Assembly: GCA_026393275.1 (NCBI GenBank)
Contig: JAPLAM010000044.1
Span: forward strand, 23,059-87,058
Direction: 5' to 3'
From: Arthrobacter sp.
GTDB lineage: Bacteria > Actinomycetota > Actinomycetes > Actinomycetales > Micrococcaceae
DNA length: 64,000 bases
Of this stretch, positions 32,548 through 40,686 are shown in pieces. Positions within the stretch are counted from its first letter, which is position 1. The number at the start of each line of letters is the position of its first letter. The translations under genes were made by a program, and so were the position numbers. The notes beneath the pieces were generated by a model, which saw nothing but the letters and a program-made list of their open reading frames with translations, was not told where the DNA came from and ran no database searches.

Positions 32548-32883
32548 TGCGCAGGCTTCGCGGAGGGCGCTGACGGAATTTGCCGGCACCTGATCGCCGG
32601 AATCTGCGATCTGCTTGAGCGGAGTGGTGATCTCCGCCGGCAGGCCCGCGGCCTGCGCGCCGGATACGAGGCTGCCCAGGGCTTGCTTGTCCGAGGCACT
32701 GACCAGGCCGTCCGCCACGAGGGAACACGCCTGCTTCTTGAGTTCGCTGCCGGCTGCCGTGGCGACCTGCGAGGCGCCGTCGTTGACGGCCTTCTCGGCT
32801 GCCTGCTGCACCTGACCGCAACCGGAAAGCGAAATCATCAGGACTGCGGCGGACAGGGAGGCGGCGGCGAGGCGTCGTTTCAT
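32542..32883 (-). CDS. Small lipoprotein of unknown function
   Basis: 113 aa. Signal peptide MKRRLAAASLSAAVLMISLSGC with lipobox LSGC (Cys22), so it is exported and lipid-anchored. The mature part is Ala/Gln/Ser-rich and helical, with two cysteines near residues 53 and 110 that could form a disulfide. No family recognised. Monocistronic and convergent with the LysR-like gene. Confidence 0.8.
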   Translation of the reverse strand: MKRRLAAASLSAAVLMISLSGCGQVQQAAEKAVNDGASQVATAAGSELKKQACSLVADGLVSASDKQALGSLVSGAQAAGLPAEITTPLKQIADSGDQVPANSVSALREACAK

Positions 32884-32973
32884 GCTTTCAGCCTAACAAC
32901 CAGTGCCGGCCCGGCCGTTCTGTCCTTGTTGGTCCGCGTCCGGCGACGTGAGATTTGAAAGAAATCCATTTTC

Positions 32974-33010
32974 CTGACAAGCTGTCGGAAAGATGCCGAC
33001 AAGATGTCAG
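32974..33010. promoter_or_regulatory. Twin palindromic operator upstream of the FtsX/ABC operon
   Basis: CTGACA-AGC-TGTCGG (32974-32988) and CCGACA-AGA-TGTCAG (32996-33010) are each palindromes of the form TGACA-N3-TGTC, and together form a larger inverted repeat with a 7-nt centre. TTGAAA at 32955-32960 may be the -35. The layout fits cooperative binding of two TetR-type dimers, probably the protein encoded at 35016-35600. Confidence 0.75.
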
Positions 33011-33046
33011 CAACTTCATTCTCTCACCTCTAACCTAGGACCACCA

Positions 33047-34189
33047 ATGTTCCTCGCACTCCGCGAATTGATCTTCGCGCGTGGCCGTTTCAGCCTGATG
33101 GGCGGTGTCATCGCACTCATCGCCGTCCTCATGGTGATGCTTTCCGGTCTTTCCTCCGGCCTCGTCAACGACGGCGTGTCAGGCCTCAAGTCCATGCCCG
33201 TGACCGCTTTCGCCTTCGACCAGGGCACCAAGACGGACAATGCCTTCTCCCGCTCCGTGATCGATGACCAGCAGCTCATCGCCTGGCGCGGCGTCGAGGG
33301 CGTGGCCGCAGCCGAGAAGATGGGCGTTGGCATGGCCAATGCCACCACCGAATCCGGCAAACAGGTTGACCTCACGCTTTTCGGCGTAGAGCCCGGATCC
33401 TTCCTGGAACCGTCCCGCTCCGCGGGCACCGGACTGGGCTCCAGTGACGGCATTGTGGTGTCCTCGACCGCGAAGGCTGAGGGCATCGAGCTCGGCACCG
33501 TCGTGACGCTGGACCGGATCGGCACGAAGCTCAAAGTAGTTGGCTTCACCGACGGCCAGGCCACCTTCGGACACGTCGACGTGGCCTACCTGCCGTTGAA
33601 GACCTGGCAGTTGATAACTTCAGGCCAGGCCGCGGCCGGAACTCCCACCGCCGCGCAGCTGTCCGCAGTGGACTTCCATACCGCCAGCGTCGTCGCCGTC
33701 CAGGCGAAGTCAGGGGCCAAGCTGGACCTTGCCGCCGGCGACACGGCCGCCGGAACGTCCAGCAAATCCCTGTCGGCCGCCTTCAACGCATCTCCCGGCT
33801 ATGAGGCAGAGACCATGACCCTGAGCATGATCCAGGTTTTCCTCTACGCGATCTGCGCCCTCGTGGTCGGCGCGTTCTTCACCGTGTGGACGATCCAGCG
33901 GAAGCACGAGATCTCGGTGCTCCGGGCCATCGGAGCCTCAACCGGTTACCTGCTGCGGGATGGGCTGGCCCAGGCCGCAATCCTGTTGGTGGGATTCACC
34001 GCACTGGGCGTGGCAGCCGGCCTGGGGCTGGGCGCCGCCATGCCGGAGGCCATGCCCTTCGCTCTTGAGGCCGCTCCGATCGCCACCGCCACGGGTCTCA
34101 CCATTGGTTTGGGCCTGATCGGTGCCGCCGTGGCCGTGGTTCGCATTTCCCGAATCGACCCGCTCAATGCCCTTGGAGGACAGCGATGA
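33047..34189 (+). CDS. ABC transporter permease, FtsX/MacB type
   Basis: 380 aa from ATG 33047 (TAGGA 7 nt before). One N-terminal membrane helix (about residues 14-36), an extracellular domain of about 230 residues, then three helices in the C-terminal third (MIQVFLYAICALVVGAFFTVWTI and RDGLAQAAILLVGFTALGVAAG and a last one near 340-365). This is the FtsX/MacB fold, used to export lipids, peptides or antibiotics rather than import. It overlaps the ATPase gene by 4 nt. Confidence 0.92.
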   Translation: MFLALRELIFARGRFSLMGGVIALIAVLMVMLSGLSSGLVNDGVSGLKSMPVTAFAFDQGTKTDNAFSRSVIDDQQLIAWRGVEGVAAAEKMGVGMANATTESGKQVDLTLFGVEPGSFLEPSRSAGTGLGSSDGIVVSSTAKAEGIELGTVVTLDRIGTKLKVVGFTDGQATFGHVDVAYLPLKTWQLITSGQAAAGTPTAAQLSAVDFHTASVVAVQAKSGAKLDLAAGDTAAGTSSKSLSAAFNASPGYEAETMTLSMIQVFLYAICALVVGAFFTVWTIQRKHEISVLRAIGASTGYLLRDGLAQAAILLVGFTALGVAAGLGLGAAMPEAMPFALEAAPIATATGLTIGLGLIGAAVAVVRISRIDPLNALGGQR

Positions 34190-34914
34190 CCAACCCCACG
34201 TTCCAGGCAGCCAGCGCAAGCCTGGCCGCTCTCCCAGCGACCGGCCTGTCCATCCGCCACGCGGTGATGGAACTTGGCGACGGCGACACCCGGGTGACCG
34301 CCCTTGATGACGTCAGCCTCGATGTTGCTTCGGGCGAGTTCCTGGCCATTGTCGGGCCGTCCGGTTCCGGCAAGTCCTCGCTGCTGGCCGTCGCCGGCGC
34401 CCTGGCCTCCCCGGATTCCGGAACGGTCACGGTCAACGGCCAGGATCTTTCCCAACTGAGCCAGGGCAAACGCGCCGCGTTCCGGCTGTCCAACATCGGC
34501 TTCGTCTTCCAGTCCGGCAACCTCATCCCGGCCCTGACGACGGCGGACCAGCTCCGGCTGGTGAACCGGCTCGCGGGCGGTCCGAAGACCTTCGACCCGG
34601 TCGCCCTGCTGGAATCGGTCGGCATGGCCCACCGTGCCGCCAACCGCCCCGGCCAGCTCTCCGGCGGCGAACGCCAACGCGTCGGCATCGCGCGGGCACT
34701 CGTCACCGGAGCGAAACTCCTGCTTGTCGACGAACCGACCGCGTCCCTGGACCGGGCCCGCAGCCGCGAAGTCGTGGAACACCTCGCACGGCAGAGCCAC
34801 GAGCACGGCGTCGCAACCGTCATGGTCACCCACGACCACGACGTCCTGGGCTACTGCGACCGCGTCCTGGAAATGGTGGACGGCCGCTTGGGCGCCCCCG
34901 CCCCGGTTCGCTAA
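34186..34914 (+). CDS. ABC transporter ATP-binding protein, LolD/MacB type
   Basis: 242 aa. Walker A GPSGSGKSS (58-66), signature LSGGERQRVGIARAL, Walker B LLLVDEPTASLD and switch His in MVTHDHD are intact. It forms the exporter with the preceding FtsX-type permease (4-nt overlap). Expression is probably controlled at the twin operator upstream of the permease by the TetR gene that follows 101 nt downstream. Confidence 0.95.
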   Translation: MTNPTFQAASASLAALPATGLSIRHAVMELGDGDTRVTALDDVSLDVASGEFLAIVGPSGSGKSSLLAVAGALASPDSGTVTVNGQDLSQLSQGKRAAFRLSNIGFVFQSGNLIPALTTADQLRLVNRLAGGPKTFDPVALLESVGMAHRAANRPGQLSGGERQRVGIARALVTGAKLLLVDEPTASLDRARSREVVEHLARQSHEHGVATVMVTHDHDVLGYCDRVLEMVDGRLGAPAPVR

Positions 34915-34935
34915 TACGCCCGACTCCGGGCACGA

Positions 34936-34966
34936 CGACGGCGGCCTGCTTAGCGGGCCGCCGTCG
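34936..34966 (+). terminator. GC hairpin after the ABC exporter
   Basis: CGACGGCGGCC (34936-34946) pairs perfectly with 34956-34966 around a 9-nt loop. No T tract, so termination strength is uncertain. Confidence 0.55.
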
Positions 34967-35015
34967 CGCGCCGTACTCTTGATGCGTAAGTCAGCCAGCG
35001 TCTAAGGATCCCGTA

Positions 35016-35600
35016 ATGCCCAGAATCAGTGCAGCCACCGTTGCGGAACACCGTGCCGCAAAGGAACGCGCGCTACTGGACGCTGCCCACGAGCTGTTGC
35101 AGGAGACCTCCGAAGCGCCGACCATGGCTGAGGTGGCCGAGCGGGCCGGACTCTCGAGGCCCAGCGTCTACCAATACTTCGACTCCCGTCAGGACCTCCT
35201 CCAGGCTCTGGTCCGCGACATATTCCCGCGCTGGACCGAGCGCGTCACCGGTGCCATGGCCGATGCCCCCACCAAAGCCGACCGCATCCTGGCCTACGCG
35301 ACAGCCAATGTGGACCTTGTCGCCGAAGGAGCCCATGCGGTCGGGGCAGCATTGGCAGCGCTGGCCCCGGGCGAGGAACTCGACGAGCAAGCCACCCGGA
35401 TGCACCGCCAGCTTCAGGAACCTCTCATCGAGACGCTCACGGAGCTAGGAGTCGCGGACCCCGAGTCGCTGGCAGAGATGATCAACTCCGTCGTACACGC
35501 CGGCACCCGCATGCTCGAATCCGGGCAAACTCTGGAACAAGTCCACTCCCACCTCAGGACGCTGCTCGGGCCCTTCGTGACAGAACACCAAAGGGCCTAA
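35016..35600 (+). CDS. TetR family regulator, likely repressor of the FtsX/ABC exporter
   Basis: 194 aa. Helix-turn-helix at about residues 20-65 (AAHELLQETSEAPTMAEVAERAGLSRPSVYQYFDSRQDLLQAL), followed by an all-helical ligand domain. It lies on the same strand, 101 nt after the ATPase gene, the usual place for a dedicated regulator of drug- or stress-responsive exporters. The twin TGACA-N3-TGTC palindromes at 32974-33010 are its best candidate sites. AAGGAT precedes the ATG. Confidence 0.9.
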   Translation: MPRISAATVAEHRAAKERALLDAAHELLQETSEAPTMAEVAERAGLSRPSVYQYFDSRQDLLQALVRDIFPRWTERVTGAMADAPTKADRILAYATANVDLVAEGAHAVGAALAALAPGEELDEQATRMHRQLQEPLIETLTELGVADPESLAEMINSVVHAGTRMLESGQTLEQVHSHLRTLLGPFVTEHQRA

Positions 35601-35617
35601 GCCACGCGGCCGACCGC

Positions 35618-36304
35618 TCATCCGCCGTGGACGGCCCGTTGCTCTTGTTCCGAGCGGTCCAGGTAGGCCAGCAGGAGGTCCGCGGCGCGGCCCGGATCGC
35701 CGGCTTCCAGCGCAGCGCAGATTTGCTCGTTGTCGGACAGGTAGCCGCGGTAGAAGTGCGCGTCCACGGTGGCCTGGTGGAAGAACAGCCGCATCTCGGC
35801 CAGGACCTGGGCCATGATCGTGTCGAGCCGGCGGCTGCCGGCCAGGGCCACGATCGCGCGGTGGAAGTGCTGGTTCGCGGTCCCCAGGGCTTCATCGTCG
35901 TCGTCGGCCGCCGCCGCTTTGCCCTCCTCAACAGCGGCGCGGACCGCGGCCACCCCTTCCGGGCTGCCCCCGCCGCGGAGGGCGGCGGCCTCGATGGCGC
36001 GCCGCACCGTGTACACATCGTGGATGTCGCCGGCGCCCAGGCTGGCCACGAAGACCCCGCGGTTGGGGTGCCGGACCACCAGTCGCTCAGCCGCGAGTTC
36101 GGCGAAGGCCTCGCGGACGGTGTTGCGCGAGACGCCCAGGTCCGCAGCAATGGTCGATTCGGTCAGCCGGGTTCCCGGCAGCAGCACGCCGTCGGCCAGT
36201 TGAAGGCGGAGTTCGGCCGCGACCCGGTCCGCCACCGACGGGACGGCGATCCGCAGCCGCGCCGCGGCCGCCAGCACACGGGGGTCGGCGTCGGAAGTCA
36301 TCAT
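35618..36304 (-). CDS. FadR-type GntR regulator, divergent from pxpA
   Basis: 228 aa (two adjacent ATG codons, 36304 or 36301). Winged helix (about residues 25-90: RLTESTIAADLGVSRNTVREAFAELAAERLV) and FCD domain with the metal/ligand His residues in HFHRAIVALAGS. Divergent from pxpA, with the palindrome ATTGTTGAACAAT between them, so it probably controls 5-oxoproline metabolism. It converges on the TetR gene with only 17 nt between stops. Confidence 0.9.
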   Translation of the reverse strand: MMTSDADPRVLAAAARLRIAVPSVADRVAAELRLQLADGVLLPGTRLTESTIAADLGVSRNTVREAFAELAAERLVVRHPNRGVFVASLGAGDIHDVYTVRRAIEAAALRGGGSPEGVAAVRAAVEEGKAAAADDDDEALGTANQHFHRAIVALAGSRRLDTIMAQVLAEMRLFFHQATVDAHFYRGYLSDNEQICAALEAGDPGRAADLLLAYLDRSEQEQRAVHGG

Positions 36305-36344
36305 GCCGCGAATCTACACGATCGTTCCGCGAAAGTATCGTCGG

Positions 36345-36377
36345 ATTGTTGAACAATACCCGGGGATGGTGCATCCT
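36345..36377 (+). promoter_or_regulatory. pxpA promoter with FadR-type operator
   Basis: ATTGTTGAACAAT (36345-36357) is a perfect palindrome whose core TTGTTGAACAA fits TNGTNNNACNA. It contains a -35 TTGAAC (36349-36354), with -10 CATCCT at 36372-36377 (spacer 17). Binding there would block pxpA transcription. Confidence 0.7.
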
Positions 36378-36411
36378 GACAGAGAGCCAAGAAATTGAGA
36401 CGGGATGAGAC

Positions 36412-37185
36412 ATGGCAGTCAGCAGGCTGGGCAGCATCGACCTCAACAGCGACGTCGGAGAATCGTACGGACGCTGGAACCTCGGTGACGACAGTGCGAT
36501 GTTCCGCTCCGTTTCGAGCGCCAACGTGGCCTGCGGGTTCCACGCCGGAGACCCCAGCGTCATCCGGAAAACCTGCCGCGAGGCTGTCGCCGCCGGCGTC
36601 ATGATCGGCGCCCACGTCGGGTACCGGGATCTGGCGGGCTTCGGCCGCCGATTCCTCGACGTCGAGCCGAACGACCTGGCCAACGACGTCGTCTACCAGA
36701 TCGGGGCGCTGCAGGCCCTGGCCGCGGCAGAGGGCGGCAGGGTGGCCTACGTCAAGCCGCACGGCGGCTTGTACAACGCGATCGTGGCGCACACAGCGCA
36801 GGCGAAGGCCGTCGTCGAGGCCGTGAAGTCCGTGGACCCGGACCTGCCCATCCTGGGCCTGCCGGGCTCGGAAGTGCTCCGTCTGGCCGAGGCGGCCGGG
36901 CTGCGGGTGGTCACCGAAGCCTTCGCGGACCGCGCCTACAACCCGGACGGCACGCTGGTTTCCCGCGCCCTCCCCGGCGCGGTGCTGCACGACCTCGTCG
37001 ACATCACCGAGCATGCCCTCCGGATAGCGGCCGACTCCGCCGTCCGCACCATCGACGGCTCCATCCTGAAAATCCGGGCGGACAGCATCTGTGTGCACGG
37101 CGATTCCCCGGGAGCCGTCGCCATGGCAGCCGCCGTCCGCGAGGCGCTCACCGCCGCCGGCATCAGCACGGCACCGTTCATCTAG
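36412..37185 (+). CDS. pxpA: 5-oxoprolinase subunit A (LamB/YcsF family)
   Basis: 257 aa, full length. [50 protein letters not shown] and [10 protein letters not shown] are the conserved blocks of the LamB/YcsF family. PxpA works with PxpB and PxpC to hydrolyse 5-oxoproline (pyroglutamate) to glutamate at the cost of ATP. The fused pxpBC gene begins 4 nt downstream. Confidence 0.95.
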   Translation: MAVSRLGSIDLNSDVGESYGRWNLGDDSAMFRSVSSANVACGFHAGDPSVIRKTCREAVAAGVMIGAHVGYRDLAGFGRRFLDVEPNDLANDVVYQIGALQALAAAEGGRVAYVKPHGGLYNAIVAHTAQAKAVVEAVKSVDPDLPILGLPGSEVLRLAEAAGLRVVTEAFADRAYNPDGTLVSRALPGAVLHDLVDITEHALRIAADSAVRTIDGSILKIRADSICVHGDSPGAVAMAAAVREALTAAGISTAPFI

Positions 37186-37189
37186 CACC

Positions 37190-38908
37190 ATGCGTATTCC
37201 GCAGCGGGCCGCGCCGGCGAAGGGCAGGGGTGAGGTGCCGGTGAGCCCGGTGAGTTCTGTGCGGGCCGTTGGCACCCGTGCGGTGCTCGCGGAGCTGGCC
37301 GGCACCCACGATGTTCTGGCGCTGCAGGCCCTGCTCCGGGAGCGGCCGCTGCCCGGCCAGCTGGATGTCCTGGCCGCGGCCGAAACCGTCTTGGTCAGGG
37401 CCGATTCGCCTGCCTCGGCCCGCCGGATTGCCGCGGAGCTGCTGCGGCTCGACCTAGCCGCCGCCGTGCAGCCCGACGGCGGCCTGGTGGTCATCGACAC
37501 CGTGTACGACGGCGAAGACCTCGCCGAAGTGGGCGAGCTGACCGGCCTGGGCACGGATGGCGTGATCACTGCCCACGCCGGCCAGCTGTGGACGGTGGCC
37601 TTCACCGGCTTCGCCCCCGGCTTCGGCTACCTGATCGGTGAGAATGACGCCCTCACCGTGCCCCGCCGCGAGTCCCCGCGCACCGCCGTGCCTGCAGGAT
37701 CGGTGGCGCTAGCCGGTAAGCACTCGGCCGTCTACCCGCGCCGCTCGCCCGGGGGCTGGCAACTGATCGGCCACACCGGTGCCCGGATGTGGGACCTGGA
37801 CCGCGAGCAGCCCGCCCTCGCAGCCTTGGGCCGGCGGATCCAGTTCCGGCCGGTCCGTGCGACCGTGGCGCTGGCGCCTGAACAGCGCGCCCCGACTCCT
37901 GCGCCGGAGGTGGCGTCCGGGCTGCGGGTCGTCTCGCCCGGCCTGCAGAGTTTGGTCCAGGACCTGGGACGCCACGGCCACTTCGGCCTCGGTGTCTCCG
38001 TCGCCGGGGCACTGGACCGCGCCTCGCTGCGCCGCGCCAACCGCCTCGTCGGGAACGCGCCGTCGGCCGCGGCGATCGAGACCGTCGCCGGCGGACTCAC
38101 CGTCCAGGCCGTCGGGGACCAGGTCCTGGCCGTTGCCGGTGCGCCGTCGGAATTGACGGTCAGCTCCCCGGCCGGACCTGAGGCTGAGCCCCTCCGTCGG
38201 ACCGTTGCGGTGTCCGCCCCCTTTGCCCTGTTCGACGGCGAAACGCTGGGCATCGGCGCGCCGCGGAGCGGTTTCCGCAGCTACCTCGCCGTCCGGGGCG
38301 GCGTGGATGCCGCCCCGGTGCTGGGCAGCCGGTCCACCGACACGATGTCCGGGATCGGCCCGGCACCCTTGGCCGCCGGGCAGCTGCTGGCCTCCGGGCA
38401 CGACGTCGAGTCCGGAGTCGTCGGGAGCCCCGAACTGCAGCCCGATTTTCCGGATTCCGGGGTAACGGTCCTCGACGTCGTCCGGGGCCCGCGCGCGGAC
38501 TGGTTCGACGAGGCGGCGCTGGATTCCCTTACCGCGCAGCAGTGGCAGGTGAAGCCGCAATCCAACCGGGTGGGCATGCGGCTGGACGGAACACCGCTGC
38601 GGCGCGCCCGGCAGGGGGAACTTCCCAGCGAGGGGACCGTGGCGGGCGCCCTGCAGGTGCCGCCCGAGGGCCTGCCCGTGCTTTTCCTGGCCGACCACCC
38701 CATCACCGGCGGCTACCCCGTGATCGCCGTCGTCGTCGATTCGCAACTGGACCTCGCCGCGCAGGTCCCGATCGGCGGTGCCATCCGCTTCCGCTGGGCG
38801 GAGTCGAGTGCCAGCCGCGATGATGCCGGGCCGAAGGACGCCGCGCGCGAGGATGCTGGACGCGAGGATGCCGGACGCGAGGATTCCGGGCCGGGCCACG
38901 GGACATGA
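37190..38908 (+). CDS. pxpBC: 5-oxoprolinase subunits B and C fused (KipI-KipA)
   Basis: 572 aa from ATG 37190. Residues about 21-225 are the PxpB/KipI (AHS1) domain, with TGFAPGFGYL at 139-148; residues about 244-545 are the PxpC/KipA (AHS2) domain (VVSPGLQSLVQDLGRHGHFGLGVSVAGALD). In many bacteria these are separate genes; the fusion is common in actinobacteria. The last 27 residues are repetitive and charged (REDAGREDAGRED), and the stop codon lies inside the first copy of a 129-bp repeat. No good ribosome site precedes the ATG; a GTG about 50 nt later after GAGGTG is an alternative start. Confidence 0.93.
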   Translation: MRIPQRAAPAKGRGEVPVSPVSSVRAVGTRAVLAELAGTHDVLALQALLRERPLPGQLDVLAAAETVLVRADSPASARRIAAELLRLDLAAAVQPDGGLVVIDTVYDGEDLAEVGELTGLGTDGVITAHAGQLWTVAFTGFAPGFGYLIGENDALTVPRRESPRTAVPAGSVALAGKHSAVYPRRSPGGWQLIGHTGARMWDLDREQPALAALGRRIQFRPVRATVALAPEQRAPTPAPEVASGLRVVSPGLQSLVQDLGRHGHFGLGVSVAGALDRASLRRANRLVGNAPSAAAIETVAGGLTVQAVGDQVLAVAGAPSELTVSSPAGPEAEPLRRTVAVSAPFALFDGETLGIGAPRSGFRSYLAVRGGVDAAPVLGSRSTDTMSGIGPAPLAAGQLLASGHDVESGVVGSPELQPDFPDSGVTVLDVVRGPRADWFDEAALDSLTAQQWQVKPQSNRVGMRLDGTPLRRARQGELPSEGTVAGALQVPPEGLPVLFLADHPITGGYPVIAVVVDSQLDLAAQVPIGGAIRFRWAESSASRDDAGPKDAAREDAGREDAGREDSGPGHGT

Positions 38909-39019
38909 CCACTCCTCCGGTCGGCGGGTGGACATAATGCCACTATGTCCATCCCAGGGGCTCGCGACTGGACATGCTCTCCGTGCAAGCCACCTGGCCG
39001 GAGGACATGTCCAGTCCTG
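38891..39019. repeat. 129-bp palindrome-rich repeat, copy 1
   Basis: Paired with copy 2 at 39161-39289 in the same orientation, roughly 85% identical by eye. It contains the hairpin GGTGGACATA...TATGTCCATC (38926-38954, loop ATGCCAC), the inverted pair GACTGGACATG (38966-38976) and CATGTCCAGTC (39006-39016), and several GGACATG words. It begins inside the pxpBC 3' end and supplies its stop codon. Confidence 0.88.
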
Positions 39020-39160
39020 ACGCGGAAGGGAGAGCATGTCCTATGGCCAGGGCACGAAACTGCGGTGCCACGCCCAGCCGCGCACCAATCCGCGCGCCGC
39101 GACGGGGACGAAGAGGCCTGTAGCGACGACACCCGCGACGGCCCCGTCCGGATCGTGCGG
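39020..39160. other. Spacer between the two repeats
   Basis: 141 bp with no gene. It includes one more GCATGTCC word at about 39034-39041; otherwise I see nothing recognisable. Confidence 0.4.
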
Positions 39161-39289
39161 CCGGGCCCGGGACATGACCAATCCTCGGGGTGGTGGGTGG
39201 ACATAATGCCACTATGTCCATCCCAGGGGCCCGGGACTGGACCTGCTCTCCTGCAAGAGCCCCCCGGCCGCGGGACATGTCCAGTCCTG
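39161..39289. repeat. 129-bp palindrome-rich repeat, copy 2
   Basis: Second direct copy. It keeps the TGGACATA-N7-TATGTCCA hairpin and the GGACATGTCCAGTCCTG end, but the left arm reads GACTGGACCTG, which breaks one pair of the larger inverted repeat. The following 90 bp to the small gene at 39379 hold a GC-rich GGGTCCGCCC...GGACGGACCC stem (about 39326-39354), perhaps a terminator for that gene. Confidence 0.88.
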
Positions 39290-39378
39290 CCCGGAACCAA
39301 ACCTTCGCTCGGATTAAACGGCAGGGTCCGCCCGGTTGGCACCGGACGGACCCTGGCGGTCGCTTCGACGCCGTTCAG

Positions 39379-39600
39379 CTAGCCAACGTGGCCGGCGAGT
39401 GCAACAAGGACGCCGGCGGTGGCGAAGTACTTGTTGCTGCCCAGATCACGGATCGTCTTGATGCCCATGTTGGCGAGGAGTTCATCGTGCTTCTCCGTGA
39501 GGCCGGCCAAGGCGGACGGAGGCGCGTTGAGGACTTCCTCCAGGCTCTTGTTTTCGTAGTCCTTGTCGAGTTTCTTGCCCAGCTCAATTGAAATAGCCAT
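39379..39600 (-). CDS. Small protein of unknown function, helix-hairpin-helix-like
   Basis: 73 aa from ATG 39598-39600 with AAAGGATG upstream. MAISIELGKKLDKDYENKSLEEVLNAPPSALAGLTEKHDELLANMGIKTIRDLGSNKYFATAGVLVALAG: the segment ALAGLTEKHDELLANMGIKTIRDLG resembles helix-hairpin-helix-type protein interaction motifs seen in several small bacterial proteins. I do not recognise a named family. Monocistronic, with a good ribosome site, so it is probably translated. Confidence 0.7.
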   Translation of the reverse strand: MAISIELGKKLDKDYENKSLEEVLNAPPSALAGLTEKHDELLANMGIKTIRDLGSNKYFATAGVLVALAGHVG

Positions 39601-39914
39601 GATCATCCTTTGCTCGAAACGGAACAACAGTCTTCACCTGCGGCGCGAGGACCAGCCACGGCCGCGGGCCCGGGGTCCCGGATCAGTCCCGTCGCCCTTG
39701 GTGGCTACGTTAGCGCAGCGCCCCTCGACTTGGCGCGGAATCGGCCGCATCTTTTTTGAGCTTTCTGCCGATCCGTCCTGGAGGTGGGACTACGGCCGTG
39801 GCAGCCGCCGACATCCGCGTCCGCCGCCGACGTCCGCGTCCACCACCGCCGTCGGCTGCGTTCCCCGCACCCCTGCGGCCGCATTCCCAGCCGTGTACCC
39901 TGCCTCGCGTTGCC
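39601..39914. other. Intergenic region upstream of the small gene
   Basis: 314 bp between the small gene start and the yclP-like stop. GC-rich; two near-copies of GCCGACATCCGCGTCC (about 39806-39835) lie in it. No promoter pair is convincing and no gene is supported. Confidence 0.4.
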
Positions 39915-40673
39915 CTAGGCGAAATAGACGCCGATCCGGTTCCCGTCGATTTCCTCGATCCGGATGTCGATCTCGTAGATGTCCCGCAGTACCTCCGGCC
40001 GCATGATGTCCGCCGGTGTCCCCTGGTAGAGCAGCCGGCCGCCCTTCATGGCCAGCACGGTGTCCGAATAGCAGGAGGCGAAGTTGATGTCGTGGACCAC
40101 CAGGACCACTGTCTTGCCCAGCTCGTCCGCGAGCCGGCGCAGGAGTCGCATCATCTCCACCGAGTGCTTCATGTCCAGGTTGTTCAGCGGTTCGTCCAGC
40201 AAGAGGTAGTCGGTGTCCTGCGCGAGCACCATGGCGATGAAGGCACGCTGGCGCTGGCCGCCGGAGAGTTCGTCCACGAACTTGTCCGCCATCGGGGTGA
40301 GGTCCAGCCGCGCGATCGCTTCGTCCACTTTGATCTTGTCCTCCACCGTGGGGCGGCCTCCGGAGTGCGGAAACCTGCCGAACGCCACCAGGTCCCGGAC
40401 GCGCAGCCGCATCGTCAGGTGGTTTTCCTGCCGAAGGATGGCCATTGTCTTGGCGAGCTCGCGGCTGGGCGTCCGTGCGACGTCCAGCCCGGCTACCGCA
40501 ACCGACCCGGAACCGAGCGGCTGTAACCGGCTGATCAGCGAGAGCAGCGTGGACTTTCCCGCGCCGTTGGGCCCGATGATGGACGTGATGCCGCCGCGCG
40601 GAATGACGCAGCTGACCTCATCCAAAACGGCGTGGGCACCGTAGCTCTTCGACACTTGGCGGATCTCGATCAC
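39915..40673 (-). CDS. Iron-siderophore ABC transporter ATP-binding protein (YclP-like)
   Basis: 252 aa. Walker A GPNGAGKST (34-42), signature DELSGGQRQRAFIAM, Walker B DYLLLDEPLNNLD and switch HDINFAS. It resembles the FecE/YclP branch that powers petrobactin or catecholate siderophore import. Last gene of the operon, 13 nt after the permease gene. The substrate is inferred from the family and the DtxR-type box upstream of the operon. Confidence 0.93.
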   Translation of the reverse strand: MIEIRQVSKSYGAHAVLDEVSCVIPRGGITSIIGPNGAGKSTLLSLISRLQPLGSGSVAVAGLDVARTPSRELAKTMAILRQENHLTMRLRVRDLVAFGRFPHSGGRPTVEDKIKVDEAIARLDLTPMADKFVDELSGGQRQRAFIAMVLAQDTDYLLLDEPLNNLDMKHSVEMMRLLRRLADELGKTVVLVVHDINFASCYSDTVLAMKGGRLLYQGTPADIMRPEVLRDIYEIDIRIEEIDGNRIGVYFA

Positions 40674-40686
40674 TGGGCGGACTCCA

